64,000 nt of DNA from Halogranum gelatinilyticum (GCF_900103715.1 NZ_FNHL01000001.1:186001-250000), one strand, 5' to 3'; positions 17,057 through 25,302 are shown, numbered from the stretch's first letter. Notes: generated by a model not told the origin, from the sequence alone. Numbers and translations: made by a program.

Positions 17057-18829
17057 TTACCGGCCCCCGTCGCTCCCTGAGTCGCTGTCGTCATCGTCAC
17101 GGTCGTCGTCTTCACTATCATCGTCGTCGCGGTCGCGGTCGTCATCGCTCTCGTCGTCGTCGTCGTCGCGCTCACGATCCTCCTCATCGCGGTCGTCACT
17201 GTCATCGTCGTCACGGTCGCGGTCGTCATCGCTCTCGTCGTCCCGCTCACGGTCGTCGTCGGAGTCGTCGTCACCATCCACTTCGACCTCGCCGACGCGG
17301 AGCGTGTCTCCGTCGGCGACGAGGGTCAACTCGGCCTCGAACTCGCCCTTGACGATCTCCAGTTCGAGGTCCTCGCGGATCGTCGCGTCGAAGCTGACCA
17401 CGCCGTCGGCGTCGGTGGTGCCGACGCGTTCGCCGTCGGCGAAGACCGTCGCGTCCGCAACGCCGTTCCCTTGGTAGGTCACGGTCACGGTGACGCGGCC
17501 GTCGGTCTGCTCGGCGTCGACCCGGAGGTCGCGGACGATGCGGTCGTCGTCGTCCTCACCGAACTCGAACTCCAGTTCACCCTCGGCCTCGCCGTGCTCG
17601 GCACGGAACTCGGCCTCACCGTCGGTGGGGAGGGTCACGTCGACCGTGCCGTCGGCATCGGTCGTCCCGATGCTCCGGTCGTTCAGCGTGACGGTCGCGC
17701 CCTCGACGGGCGTCCCGTCGGCGAGGACCTGTACGGTCACTGACTCGCCCGGGGCGACGGTGCCGTCGACGACGAGCAGGCGGAGGCGTTCGCGACGGTC
17801 GTCGCGGTCATCGTCGTCGTCGTCGCGGTCGTTGTCTGCATCGTCACGGTCATCGTCCTCGTCGTCCCCATCGCGGGCTTCGATCTCCTCTTCGAGGCGG
17901 AACACCTCACCCGTCGAGCCGTCGACGCGGACCTCGGCCTCGCCCTCGGAGCTGGCCGAGTCGAGAACGAACTCGAACTTGTAGTAGCCGCTCTCAGGGT
18001 GGACGCTGGCTCTCTCCAGCGTCCACTCGCCGTTCGCCGGGGTCGAGAGGATGTCCTGGGCCGTGTCCAACGCAGCCGACTGGCTGACGGTGATGTTCCT
18101 GTCGGCGTCACGCGGGCGGCTGAACTCGCGTGACTCCTCGCCGTCCTCGCTCTCGAACTCGATGCGGAGGCCGTCGGCCGTCCGGAGTTCGAGTTCGCCC
18201 TCACGCTCGCCGGTGAACCGCTCGAAGAGAGCGGCCGCGCCGACGCCGCGGAGGTCGTCGAGGTCCGAGACCGACGTCCGGAGGGCCGACTCGTTCAGGC
18301 CGGCAGCCCGGAGTTCGAGTGCCGAGAGGCCCTCACTGCGGACTTCGAGCCGCTCGTAGCTTCGGACGACGTTCTCCGCGCGGGCGTTCAACGTCGCGAG
18401 CCGCTGGGCGTACTGCGAGGCGGTGATGCTACCGTTCTCGTACGCAGCCGTGGCCGTCTCGTAGTCGGCGCGGATGGCTTCTGCACGCTCGCGGAGGGCT
18501 GCCCCGCGCGTCGCGACGGCTTCGACGCGAGTCTCGTCGTCGCCGTCCTCGTATTCGACGTCGAAGGCGGTCTCGTCGACCTCCGTCTGGATGTCGTCGT
18601 TCGTCACTGCGAGGACGGTCGCGAGCTGCGCGCCTGTCGAGACGTCGACGCTGTCGTTCGTCGTCTCGTTACCGGCCGTCTCGTTCGACTGCTGTGCCAC
18701 GAGCGCGCCGCCGACGGCGTTCGGGCCGTTGGTGTCGCCCGTCACCGCCATTGCTCCCGCGGCCGCGGGGACGACCGTCCCCACGAGGAGCAGTGCGGTC
18801 ACGAGCAGGACGCCGATTCGTTGTCTCAT
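17057..18829 (-). CDS. Large exported protein with PepSY, two Ig-like domains and Asp/Arg-rich tail
   Basis: A 590-residue secreted protein. Regions: signal peptide (1-26); helical domain (65-215) with ENGSITASQYAQRLATLNAR; a PepSY-like domain (247-315) with YYKFEFVLD and EVRVDGSTGEVFRLEEE; an acidic linker; two carboxypeptidase-regulatory/Ig-like domains (about 350-423 and 434-503) each with a GTTDADG turn; and a 70-residue tail of almost only Asp, Arg, Glu and Ser. PepSY domains often inhibit proteases or sense at the cell surface. There is no PGF-CTERM, so release or binding through the charged tail is possible. ATG 18829 is preferred over GTG 18832. First gene of a two-gene operon. Confidence 0.8.
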   Translation of the reverse strand: MRQRIGVLLVTALLLVGTVVPAAAGAMAVTGDTNGPNAVGGALVAQQSNETAGNETTNDSVDVSTGAQLATVLAVTNDDIQTEVDETAFDVEYEDGDDETRVEAVATRGAALRERAEAIRADYETATAAYENGSITASQYAQRLATLNARAENVVRSYERLEVRSEGLSALELRAAGLNESALRTSVSDLDDLRGVGAAALFERFTGEREGELELRTADGLRIEFESEDGEESREFSRPRDADRNITVSQSAALDTAQDILSTPANGEWTLERASVHPESGYYKFEFVLDSASSEGEAEVRVDGSTGEVFRLEEEIEARDGDDEDDDRDDADNDRDDDDDDRDDRRERLRLLVVDGTVAPGESVTVQVLADGTPVEGATVTLNDRSIGTTDADGTVDVTLPTDGEAEFRAEHGEAEGELEFEFGEDDDDRIVRDLRVDAEQTDGRVTVTVTYQGNGVADATVFADGERVGTTDADGVVSFDATIREDLELEIVKGEFEAELTLVADGDTLRVGEVEVDGDDDSDDDRERDDESDDDRDRDDDDSDDRDEEDRERDDDDDESDDDRDRDDDDSEDDDRDDDDSDSGSDGGR

Positions 18830-18989
18830 CACTCTCCCGTTCGCCCTCGGGGGATATCAACCGGGCAAATTCTCGCGACGAATCCCGTCGTCTCCGTCCG
18901 GTTTGCAGTCGTTTGCACCGAATTTCACGGGATTCTGTGGGAGGAAGCTACAGCCTCTTGTACCCCGGCAGCCACCTTCCTGTCAGAAA
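18830..18989. promoter_or_regulatory. Divergent promoter region of the surface module
   Basis: The 160 bases separate the PepSY gene (minus) from the membrane-bound winged-helix gene (plus). On the minus strand TTGATATCC (18850-18857 region) lies about 25 bases before ATG 18829 and could be a TATA box. On the plus strand only a weak ctcttgtacc (about 18953-18962) precedes ATG 18990. A local regulator acting from this shared region is plausible but no clear operator is visible. Confidence 0.4.
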
Positions 18990-20282
18990 ATGCAGTTACG
19001 TCACTCGCGGACCGCCGCCGTGGTCGCCCTCGGTGTGTGCCTCTCGCTCCTCGTGGCAGCCGTGGCTGGGCCTGCGGTGGCCCTCTCATCGGGGACGCCG
19101 ACTGCCCTCTCTCCCGCTGCCGACTCGCCCGCGCTCGCACAGGAGCAGCCGATCGCGGACACGACCGTCACGCGCATCGAACTGTCCGAGAACGGGACGG
19201 CCCGGTGGACGGTCCAGATCCGGACCGCCCTCGACAGCCAAGAACGCGTCGAGGAGTACCGCGCCTTCCAGTCGCGGTTCCGCGCGAACACCAGCCAGTA
19301 TCTCGACCCCTTCCGCACGCGCATCACGGGGACGGTGAGAACCGCCGCGAACGAGACGGGTCGGGAGATGCGCGCGACGGACTTCGCGGCCTCGACGACG
19401 ATTCAGGAGGTTCCCCGCCGGTGGGGGATCGTCACCTACGAGTTCACGTGGACGAACTTCGCCGTCGCCGACGGCGAGGATGTGACTATCGGCGACGTCT
19501 TCGGCAGCGGTTTCTTCCTCGCAGCGGGCGACACACTGGAGCTTCGTGCACCTGCGGGCTACGAGTTCACGACGGTCGACCCCGAGGCCGACCAGCGAGA
19601 ACCGGGGCTCGTCGCGTGGGTCGGCCGGACGGATTTCGCGGTCGACCATCCGCAGGCGACCGCCGTCGCCACGGACGGCGCGGATTCGCCAGCCGGGGGC
19701 GACAACGGTTCGACAGAGAGACCGAACGGGTTAACTTGGCTCCCCGCAGTCGCCGTCGGCCTGCTGCTCCTCGCGGTCGGTGTCGGTGGCGTCGTCTGGT
19801 ACCGTCGGCGAGCGTCCGGTGTCGGCCCGTCGGCTGCGACGCCCTCGGCGTCCTCGGCCGGGACCACCACTCCCGCAGCATCACCACCGTCTGGTGACGG
19901 TCGTGACAGCAGTGACGCCGACGGTACTGACGGCACTGACGACGCCGACGATGTAGGCGATGCCGACGACGCTGACGACACCGACGATGTAGGCGATGCC
20001 GACGACGCTGCCGACACCGACGACATTGGCGACACTGGCGACGAGTCTGGTACTGCAGCCGGTCCGACCGGTGACGAACTCCTGACCGACAGCGACCGGG
20101 TGCGACGGCTGCTCGACGGTGCGGGCGGCCGGATGAAGCAGGCCGACGTCGCCGACGAACTGGACTGGTCGGCGTCGAAGACCTCCCGGGTCGTCGCCGA
20201 CATGGCCGACGAAGGGCTGGTCCGCAAACTCCGACTCGGTCGCGAGAACGTGCTGGAACTCGTCGGGGAGTCCGAGGACTAG
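18990..20282 (+). CDS. Membrane-anchored winged-helix regulator with extracellular sensor domain
   Basis: A 430-residue protein: signal peptide, ectodomain (about residues 50-230) homologous to the PGF-CTERM protein at 16343, one membrane helix (LTWLPAVAVGLLLLAVGVGG) followed by WYRRR, a long Asp/Gly/Thr linker, and a C-terminal winged helix (LLTDSDRVRRLLDGAGGRMK, then QADVADELDWSASKTSRVVA and GLVRKLRLGRENVLEL). The topology, sensor outside and DNA-binding domain inside, fits one-component transmembrane signalling. The linker is encoded by a 36-bp tandem repeat (from 19945). ATG 18990 starts the signal peptide. It is divergent from the operon encoding its ectodomain paralogue. Confidence 0.82.
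   Translation: MQLRHSRTAAVVALGVCLSLLVAAVAGPAVALSSGTPTALSPAADSPALAQEQPIADTTVTRIELSENGTARWTVQIRTALDSQERVEEYRAFQSRFRANTSQYLDPFRTRITGTVRTAANETGREMRATDFAASTTIQEVPRRWGIVTYEFTWTNFAVADGEDVTIGDVFGSGFFLAAGDTLELRAPAGYEFTTVDPEADQREPGLVAWVGRTDFAVDHPQATAVATDGADSPAGGDNGSTERPNGLTWLPAVAVGLLLLAVGVGGVVWYRRRASGVGPSAATPSASSAGTTTPAASPPSGDGRDSSDADGTDGTDDADDVGDADDADDTDDVGDADDAADTDDIGDTGDESGTAAGPTGDELLTDSDRVRRLLDGAGGRMKQADVADELDWSASKTSRVVADMADEGLVRKLRLGRENVLELVGESED
19945..20040 (+). repeat. 36-bp tandem repeat encoding an Asp-rich linker
   Basis: The unit beginning ccgacgatgtaggcgatgcc at 19945 recurs at 19981, with a diverged third copy after 20017. It encodes repeats of DDVGDADDADDT in the cytoplasmic linker of the winged-helix protein. 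Length variation between strains is likely. Confidence 0.75.
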
Positions 20283-21133
20283 TACTCCAGATACGTCAGA
20301 TACGTCTCCCCCTCGTATTGGGCGAGCCAGTCACCGTAGCTGCCGCGCTCGCCCGAGAGCGGTTCGTGCGCGTCGAACCGGTCGGCGACCGACTGGAACG
20401 CCGCACTGTCCTCGAAGTAGCCGCCGTCGATGGCCTGCTCGACGACCTCGCGCTCGGCGTCACTCAGCCCCGAGAGGGTGAACAGATACCGCTCGCGCAA
20501 CTGGGCGGCGTACGCCTCGCTGCTCGCGGCGACTTCGGTCGCCGTGTAGCGGTAGGTCTCGACGGTAAGCTCGCGGCTCTCGCCCACTTCCACGGGGTAG
20601 GCCTCACCCTCGTAGACGACGGCGTCGTACTTGGGGGTGGGGACGAGCACCGACGCGTCGCGTTGTTCGTTGCTGTATCGGACGAAGACACCGATGTCGG
20701 TCCCGTCGTTGTCCGGGGCGTCTTCGTCCGGCGGGAAGAGTCCCGAGAGGACCTCACGGTCGTGCGTCGGGAGGTCGGCGTAGTCGACGGCGCGGGTCGG
20801 GTTCTTGACGGGGTCGTAGTCCAGCCGGACGTCGTAGCCCGTCTCGGTCCGTTCGTCGACGACCTCGTAGCTGAACTCGTAGTAGGCGTCGTCCTCGCGG
20901 ACCGGACGGTCGGCGTCGAGCGGCGGCGACGTCCCGGTCGTCGTGGGTCTCTCACCGGCGACCGCGGCGGCGATGAGGGCCTGCTCGTCGGGCGCGCCCT
21001 CGGTGCTCCGGCGGTGGGCGAGTTCGGTGTCGTCGACGGCGTTCATGTCGAGGACGACGGGCGGATGGCCACAGCCGGCGAAGGCGGGCGCGAGGAGGGC
21101 ACCAGTCGTCGCAAGGAACTGGCGGCGTTGCAT
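20279..21133 (-). CDS. Tat-exported lipoprotein of unknown function
   Basis: A 284-residue protein with twin-arginine signal MQRRQFLATTGALLAPAFAG and a lipobox cysteine right after (AFAGCG), as usual for haloarchaeal lipoproteins. The mature part is acidic, with mixed beta/alpha character and a conserved-looking FSYEVVDERTETGYDVRLDY. I recognise no catalytic motif. ATG 21133 is set by the RR motif. Its stop overlaps by three bases the stop of the winged-helix gene on the other strand. Function unknown; exposed outside the membrane. Confidence 0.82.
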   Translation of the reverse strand: MQRRQFLATTGALLAPAFAGCGHPPVVLDMNAVDDTELAHRRSTEGAPDEQALIAAAVAGERPTTTGTSPPLDADRPVREDDAYYEFSYEVVDERTETGYDVRLDYDPVKNPTRAVDYADLPTHDREVLSGLFPPDEDAPDNDGTDIGVFVRYSNEQRDASVLVPTPKYDAVVYEGEAYPVEVGESRELTVETYRYTATEVAASSEAYAAQLRERYLFTLSGLSDAEREVVEQAIDGGYFEDSAAFQSVADRFDAHEPLSGERGSYGDWLAQYEGETYLTYLEY

Positions 21134-21427
21134 ACCTCGGTCTTTCGCCGCTCCGTTGAACGTCTTGTGGATGACACGTCCGGCTCGGCGTGTGTCACCG
21201 CGAACGCTGTGAACGCCTCCCACAGTCGCTCTTCTGCCCGTTCGTTCCGATTCCGCGAATATTGCCAAACGAGTTCTAAATGATTGTTCACACTGCTACT
21301 TGGGTTTCAACTTCTATTTGGGAAATTTGTTCATATGTCTCGATTAACGCTGGTAGGCGAAAGATACTGAGAGCGATTCTCACGATAGCTTTACATACTC
21401 GTCCGCAGTAGAGTTGGTTGTACACCG

Positions 21428-21619
21428 ATGCACACCCACGCCCTCACTCAGGCGCTGACGCTCTATCGCAGCGGCACACTCACCCTCGCGCAGGCAGCGT
21501 CTCGCGCAGGACGCACGACAGAAGAGTTCACAGCGGTTCTCGAACAGTACGGTGTCGACAAACGTCCCGAGACGCCCTCGGTCGGCGTCGACCCCGACCA
21601 CCACGTCCGCGCCGACTAA
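21428..21619 (+). CDS. Small protein with helix-turn-helix-like core, 63 residues
   Basis: The sequence MHTHALTQALTLYRSGTLTL then AQAASRAGRTTEEFTAVLEQ YGV resembles the UPF0175/DUF7317-type antitoxin-like helical proteins that read 'A..LY..G.lsL.qAA..AG.s..ef...L'. No toxin gene is adjacent. A TATA-like gctttacatac (21388-21398) lies about 30 bases before the ATG. Just upstream is TGAGAGCGATTCTCA (21368-21382), an inverted repeat that could be an operator. Function unknown. Confidence 0.75.
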   Translation: MHTHALTQALTLYRSGTLTLAQAASRAGRTTEEFTAVLEQYGVDKRPETPSVGVDPDHHVRAD

Positions 21620-21629
21620 CTGCCTCGTT

Positions 21630-22751
21630 TTACCTGCTCTCCGCGTCCGACGGGACGACGTGTAGCCCTGCCCGACTTTTCAGTACATTGACCATCGGCT
21701 CGTCGGGGTCGAAAAAGTCCGGCCGGGCGATGGTCTTGGCCTCGAACGTCTCGGGGTCGAGCACCTGCACCGCGTGCTCGTCCTCGACGGTGACGACGGT
21801 CGTCTCCTCGGCGTCGTCTACCGTCCCCAACTTCGTCGCTGGCGGCGTCTCGCCCTCCTCGAACCGCGACTCGTAGTGCTCGCCCGTCGTCAGCCGCGTC
21901 CCCTTCAGGTTCCCGCGCGCGCTCGTGACGAGGACCGGTCCCCCGTCGTCGTCGTCCAACTCGATGATGTCGCCCTGGGTGAACTTCGGCAGCCGAATCG
22001 CGTAGGTGACGCGGTAGACCTCGTTGCCGTCGCCGTCTTCGGTGACGAGCGTCGGGTAGTTCTCGACGCTGCCGCCGAGTTCGCGCGTGATACGGCTCGA
22101 GACGGCCTGTCCTAACTGGTTTGTCGAGAGCTTGATGTTGACGCCCTCGTCGGTCTCCTGGGTCTCGGTGATGAACGCGTTGCGGTCGCCCGCCTCCTCG
22201 CGGTCGGCGATGATGTCCTCGGCGATCTCGACGGCACGGGCGTCCTCCTCGGGCGTCGGCGTCCGGTCGGTCCCTCTCACTTGCACGAGACTGGCCCAGT
22301 AGCCGCCGGCCTTGCGGCCGCACTGCTTGCACGTCTGGCGGGAGATGTGGACCGGCACGACCGCCTCCTCTTCGAGGAACGTGTCGCGGACGATCCCGTT
22401 GAACCGACAGTGCATCCGGATGGTGTTCTGGTCGACCTGCTCGGGTTCGACGGCCCACGACACCTCTTGGGCTTTGACGTGGACGCCGAGTGCTGCCTGC
22501 ACTTCGTCGATGGCGACGTCGGTGTAGTCTTTCGCGCCGACGTCGACCCACCGCTTGCCGCGGTAGACGGCCCCGCAGTGGGCACAGACCATGACCTCGA
22601 TGCGCTCGGGGGCGTCGACGAGGTCGAAGTCCTCGAAGTAGCAGGCGTCACAGAGGACGGCGTCGCGCTCGCGGGGGGTTCCCGGGAGCGGCTCCTCCCG
22701 CTCCTCGACGGGGTCCCCACAACGCGGACAGAATTCGCCTGACTGACTCAT
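21630..22751 (-). CDS. nmd3: NMD3-family ribosome biogenesis protein
   Basis: A 373-residue archaeal NMD3 homologue, the factor that in eukaryotes adapts 60S subunits for export and in archaea presumably helps large-subunit assembly. The N-terminal zinc fingers are FCPRCGDPVEE, LCDACYFEDFDLVDAP, VCAHCGAVYRG and TCKQCGRKAGGYW, giving four CxxC pairs. The C-terminal beta domains (GDIIELDDDDGGPVLVTS) are acidic. ATG 22751 lies immediately before the first CxxC; the open frame upstream is not supported. Confidence 0.93.
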   Translation of the reverse strand: MSQSGEFCPRCGDPVEEREEPLPGTPRERDAVLCDACYFEDFDLVDAPERIEVMVCAHCGAVYRGKRWVDVGAKDYTDVAIDEVQAALGVHVKAQEVSWAVEPEQVDQNTIRMHCRFNGIVRDTFLEEEAVVPVHISRQTCKQCGRKAGGYWASLVQVRGTDRTPTPEEDARAVEIAEDIIADREEAGDRNAFITETQETDEGVNIKLSTNQLGQAVSSRITRELGGSVENYPTLVTEDGDGNEVYRVTYAIRLPKFTQGDIIELDDDDGGPVLVTSARGNLKGTRLTTGEHYESRFEEGETPPATKLGTVDDAEETTVVTVEDEHAVQVLDPETFEAKTIARPDFFDPDEPMVNVLKSRAGLHVVPSDAESR

Positions 22752-22976
22752 TGTTGGTGCTTCGTAGGACAGTGTGCTGTTTAAGCCCCGCGAAGCGTCG
22801 GCTGGGGGTTCGTTTGGTGTCGCCTCTCGTGATTCGGTGACCGTTTCGAATCTGATAGATGTGGTGTGCTGAACCGAGGACTCGAGTCGGTCAACAGAGC
22901 GTGCTGCTGGAACGACCAACCGGATGTACGCTGGGGACAACTATTATCGACACACCGAAACTATCGACGTACATCG

Positions 22977-23168
22977 ATGGACTCGTCGCTCCGGTTCCTC
23001 CTCGTTGCTGGCGCGGGCCTGTTGATTGGCGTCCCTCTCTGGATGACCCTGTTGGCACCCGAGATGCTTTCGTTCTCACTGTTCACCAGTCTGGGGTTTT
23101 GGGGTCCAGTAGCCTTCATCCTGCTCGTAATGCTCGTTTCCTTCCGAGCAGCCCAACGGACGAAGTAG
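22977..23168 (+). CDS. Small two-helix membrane protein, 63 residues
   Basis: The frame encodes MDSSLRFLLVAGAGLLIGVP then a second helix GFWGPVAFILLVMLVSF and a basic end RAAQRTK. Two bilayer-spanning helices with a positive C terminus suggest an integral membrane protein. ATG 22977 is preceded by an AT-rich stretch (attatcgaca around 22945-22955) at promoter distance. I do not recognise a family. Its stop lies 13 bases from the stop of the convergent epimerase gene. Confidence 0.65.
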   Translation: MDSSLRFLLVAGAGLLIGVPLWMTLLAPEMLSFSLFTSLGFWGPVAFILLVMLVSFRAAQRTK

Positions 23169-23181
23169 CACGGCCCGTCCG

Positions 23182-24084
23182 TCAGACCGTCAGCTCCGGC
23201 TCGTCGAGTTTCTCGTCGGCTGCCTCGCGCCACGAGTGGTCGGGCGTCCAGCCGAGCAGTTCCGCAGCCTTCGCCGTCGAATACGCGGACTGGTCGCCGT
23301 CGACGTCGCAGTCGTCAGGAACCTCGCCGTAGAACTCCTGCATCAACTCGACCAGGCTACGACCGAGCGCGTTGTCCGGGCCGACGCAGTTGAACGCCTC
23401 GTGGCCCTCGATTGTTCCATCCCTCGTTCCCTCCAGCGCGGCCTGCACGAGGTTCACTACGTCGCGGATGTCGACGTAGGACCAGTAGTTGCCCGCGCCG
23501 GCATCGAGGTTCGAGGTGTAGCCCTCGTCGCGGCAGAGATACGCGCCGGGATACTGAATCCACGAGGGGCGGATAGAGGCGACGGGAACGCCGTCGCGCC
23601 GAGCGACGGATTTGGCGATTTCCTCGGCGGCAACCTTCGAGAGACCGTAGTCGTCCTCCGGGCGGAGCGCGTGTGCCTCGGAGATGGGGAGTTCGTCCGG
23701 GACCGGCGTCTCGCTCGCGCCGAAGAAGCCGTAGGCTCCGTCGCTGGAGGCTTGGACGACTCGGGCGTCGACACGGCCCGCCGCGGCGAGGACGTTGTAG
23801 CTGGCGAGCGTGTTGTTCTCGAAGACATCGCCGCCGGGATGTCGGCCCGCCACCGGAATCGCACCCCAGTGGACGACGGCGTCGGGAGCCACGTCGGTCA
23901 CGAGGTCGAAGACCGACCCTCGCTTCGTGAGGTCGAGTGCGCGAAACTCGATGCCCTTCCGACCCTGTGCGTCGAAGCCGGGATGGTCGAAGTCGGCGCA
24001 GACGACCTCGTAGTCGTCGGCGAGTCCGTCGACGAGCCAGCGACCCGACTTGCCGAGACCGCCGGTGACGAGAACAGTTTGCAT
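23182..24084 (-). CDS. NAD-dependent epimerase/dehydratase (extended SDR), copy 2
   Basis: A 300-residue extended short-chain dehydrogenase. The N-terminal Rossmann motif is TGGLGKSGRWLV, the acidic D in VCADFDHPG selects NAD, and the catalytic pair is in YGLSK with the upstream serine in QASSDGAYG. It is a close paralogue of the gene immediately upstream (24128-25036), sharing GGDVFENNTL, SIRPSWIQYPG and LLGW-PDHSWREA-type segments, so the pair arose by tandem duplication. Likely acts on a nucleotide sugar or uronate; the substrate cannot be assigned. Confidence 0.9.
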   Translation of the reverse strand: MQTVLVTGGLGKSGRWLVDGLADDYEVVCADFDHPGFDAQGRKGIEFRALDLTKRGSVFDLVTDVAPDAVVHWGAIPVAGRHPGGDVFENNTLASYNVLAAAGRVDARVVQASSDGAYGFFGASETPVPDELPISEAHALRPEDDYGLSKVAAEEIAKSVARRDGVPVASIRPSWIQYPGAYLCRDEGYTSNLDAGAGNYWSYVDIRDVVNLVQAALEGTRDGTIEGHEAFNCVGPDNALGRSLVELMQEFYGEVPDDCDVDGDQSAYSTAKAAELLGWTPDHSWREAADEKLDEPELTV

Positions 24085-24127
24085 GAACGAGTCGACGCGG
24101 GTCGGCGGAAAATAGGCGACGGATTTC

Positions 24128-25036
24128 TTAGGAGTACAGTTCTGGGTCCGCAACGTCCGCCTCGGCGGCCTCACGCCACGAGTGTTCGGGTTCCCAGCCG
24201 AGCAGGCGTGTAGCCTTCGCCGTCGACAGTGCCGACTGGTCGCCGTCGAGGTCGCAGTCTTCCGGAACCCTGTCGAAGAACGCCTCGACGGCCTCGGTGG
24301 TGGGGCGGTCGAGGTAGTTGTCCGCCGCGGCGGCGTGGAACGCTTCGTGGCCGGGATGGGCGGTGTCGAGCGCGGCGGCGACGAGTCCGGCCACGTCGCG
24401 GATGTCGACGTAGCACCAGAAGTTGCCCGCGCCCGCTTCGAGGTCCGAGGGGTCGTCCCAGTCGACGCTCGGGAGGGTACGGCAGTTGTACTCGCCGGGA
24501 TACTGGATCCACGAGGGGCGGATAGAAGTAACAGAGACGTCGTAGCGGCGGACGACCATCTTCGCGATCTCCTCGCCGACGACCTTGGAGACGCCGTAGG
24601 GGTCCTCCGGCCGCTGGGCGTGGGCCTCGGTGATGGGGAGTTCGTCGGGCAGAACCTTCTCCTGGGAGAAGGGGAAGCCGTAGGAACTCTCGCTGGAGGC
24701 CCAGACGACCCGCGCGTCGGCGCGGCCCGCGGCGACGAGGACGTTGTAGGTCGACAGCGTGTTGTTCTCGAAGACGTCGCCGCCAGGGTGGCGTTCGGGC
24801 GAGGGGATCGCTCCCCAGTGGACGACGGCGTCAGGGTCGAGGTCGGTCACGAGGTCGAAGACACTTCCTCTCTCTGTGAGGTCCAGCGCGCGGAAGTCGA
24901 CGTTGTCGCGGGCGTCGACTTCGAAGCCGGGGTGGTCGAGGTCGGCGCAGACGACCTCGTAGTCGTCGGCGAGGCGGTCGACGAGCCAGCGGCCGGAGCG
25001 GCCGAGGCCACCGGTCACGAGTACAGATTCGGTCAT
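24128..25036 (-). CDS. NAD-dependent epimerase/dehydratase (extended SDR), copy 1
   Basis: A 302-residue extended SDR with TGGLGRSGRWLVDRL, the NAD-selecting acidic stretch VCADLDHPG, and catalytic YGVSK. It is upstream of, and separated by 43 bases from, its paralogue at 23182-24084; co-transcription is likely. Similar proteins include uronate dehydrogenases and UDP-sugar epimerases. ATG 25036 gives a start right at the first beta strand; the frame opens 9 codons farther upstream without a better start. Function inferred only to the level of NAD-dependent sugar oxidoreduction or epimerisation. Confidence 0.9.
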   Translation of the reverse strand: MTESVLVTGGLGRSGRWLVDRLADDYEVVCADLDHPGFEVDARDNVDFRALDLTERGSVFDLVTDLDPDAVVHWGAIPSPERHPGGDVFENNTLSTYNVLVAAGRADARVVWASSESSYGFPFSQEKVLPDELPITEAHAQRPEDPYGVSKVVGEEIAKMVVRRYDVSVTSIRPSWIQYPGEYNCRTLPSVDWDDPSDLEAGAGNFWCYVDIRDVAGLVAAALDTAHPGHEAFHAAAADNYLDRPTTEAVEAFFDRVPEDCDLDGDQSALSTAKATRLLGWEPEHSWREAAEADVADPELYS

Positions 25037-25149
25037 ATGGTCACCTCTCTCGGCCGGAGACAAGTAGGCTAGCGTGGCGGCAGCGTCTCGCGACGTGGCT
25101 GACGCTCTTCAGTTGGTGTCGAACAGTTGGTATGTTGTCTCAGCGGGGG

Positions 25150-25269
25150 TCAGTGGGCCCAAAGCCCGTGTTCCGTCCGGGCGTGTGCCACGAGGTCCTC
25201 GGTCGTCGCGAACATCTCTCCACAGCTACACTTGTGGTTTTCCGAGGGTTTTGTCTGGCGTGTCGCCAT
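25150..25269 (-). CDS. 39-residue single C2H2-type zinc-finger protein
   Basis: The minus strand encodes MATRQTKPSENHKCSCGEMF followed by ATTEDLVAHARTEHGLWAH. The spacing C-x-C-x12-H-x4-H is a compact one-finger module, as in the haloarchaeal zinc-finger micro-proteins. Upstream, opposite 25291-25302, lies AATATTATAAT preceded by CGAAAA, an excellent TATA box with BRE placed about 25-30 bases before the ATG, so the gene is very likely expressed as a leaderless message. It fills part of the 25037-25460 gap. Possible roles are nucleic-acid or protein binding; unproven. Confidence 0.78.
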   Translation of the reverse strand: MATRQTKPSENHKCSCGEMFATTEDLVAHARTEHGLWAH

Positions 25270-25290
25270 ACCAAGCCGTTTCGACCGGAA

Positions 25291-25302
25291 TTATAATATT
25301 TT
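25291..25302 (-). promoter_or_regulatory. TATA box of the 39-residue zinc-finger gene
   Basis: Minus strand AATATTATAAT with an upstream purine-rich BRE (CGAAAA). Distance to ATG 25269 fits a leaderless transcript. It is the strongest promoter-like sequence in this gap. Confidence 0.65.

Noticed and set aside
17060-17280. Highly repetitive stretch considered as a non-coding repeat array
   Set aside because: It is in frame and encodes the Asp/Arg-rich tail of the PepSY protein.
18474-18989. Extension of the winged-helix gene upstream to 18474
   Set aside because: The upstream part overlaps the PepSY gene on the other strand and lacks protein character; a clear signal peptide starts at ATG 18990.
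21043-21291. Minus-strand frame MNNHLELVWQYS... upstream of the lipoprotein
   Set aside because: GTG start, AT-rich codons, and it overlaps the twin-arginine signal of the real gene at 21133; no family resemblance.
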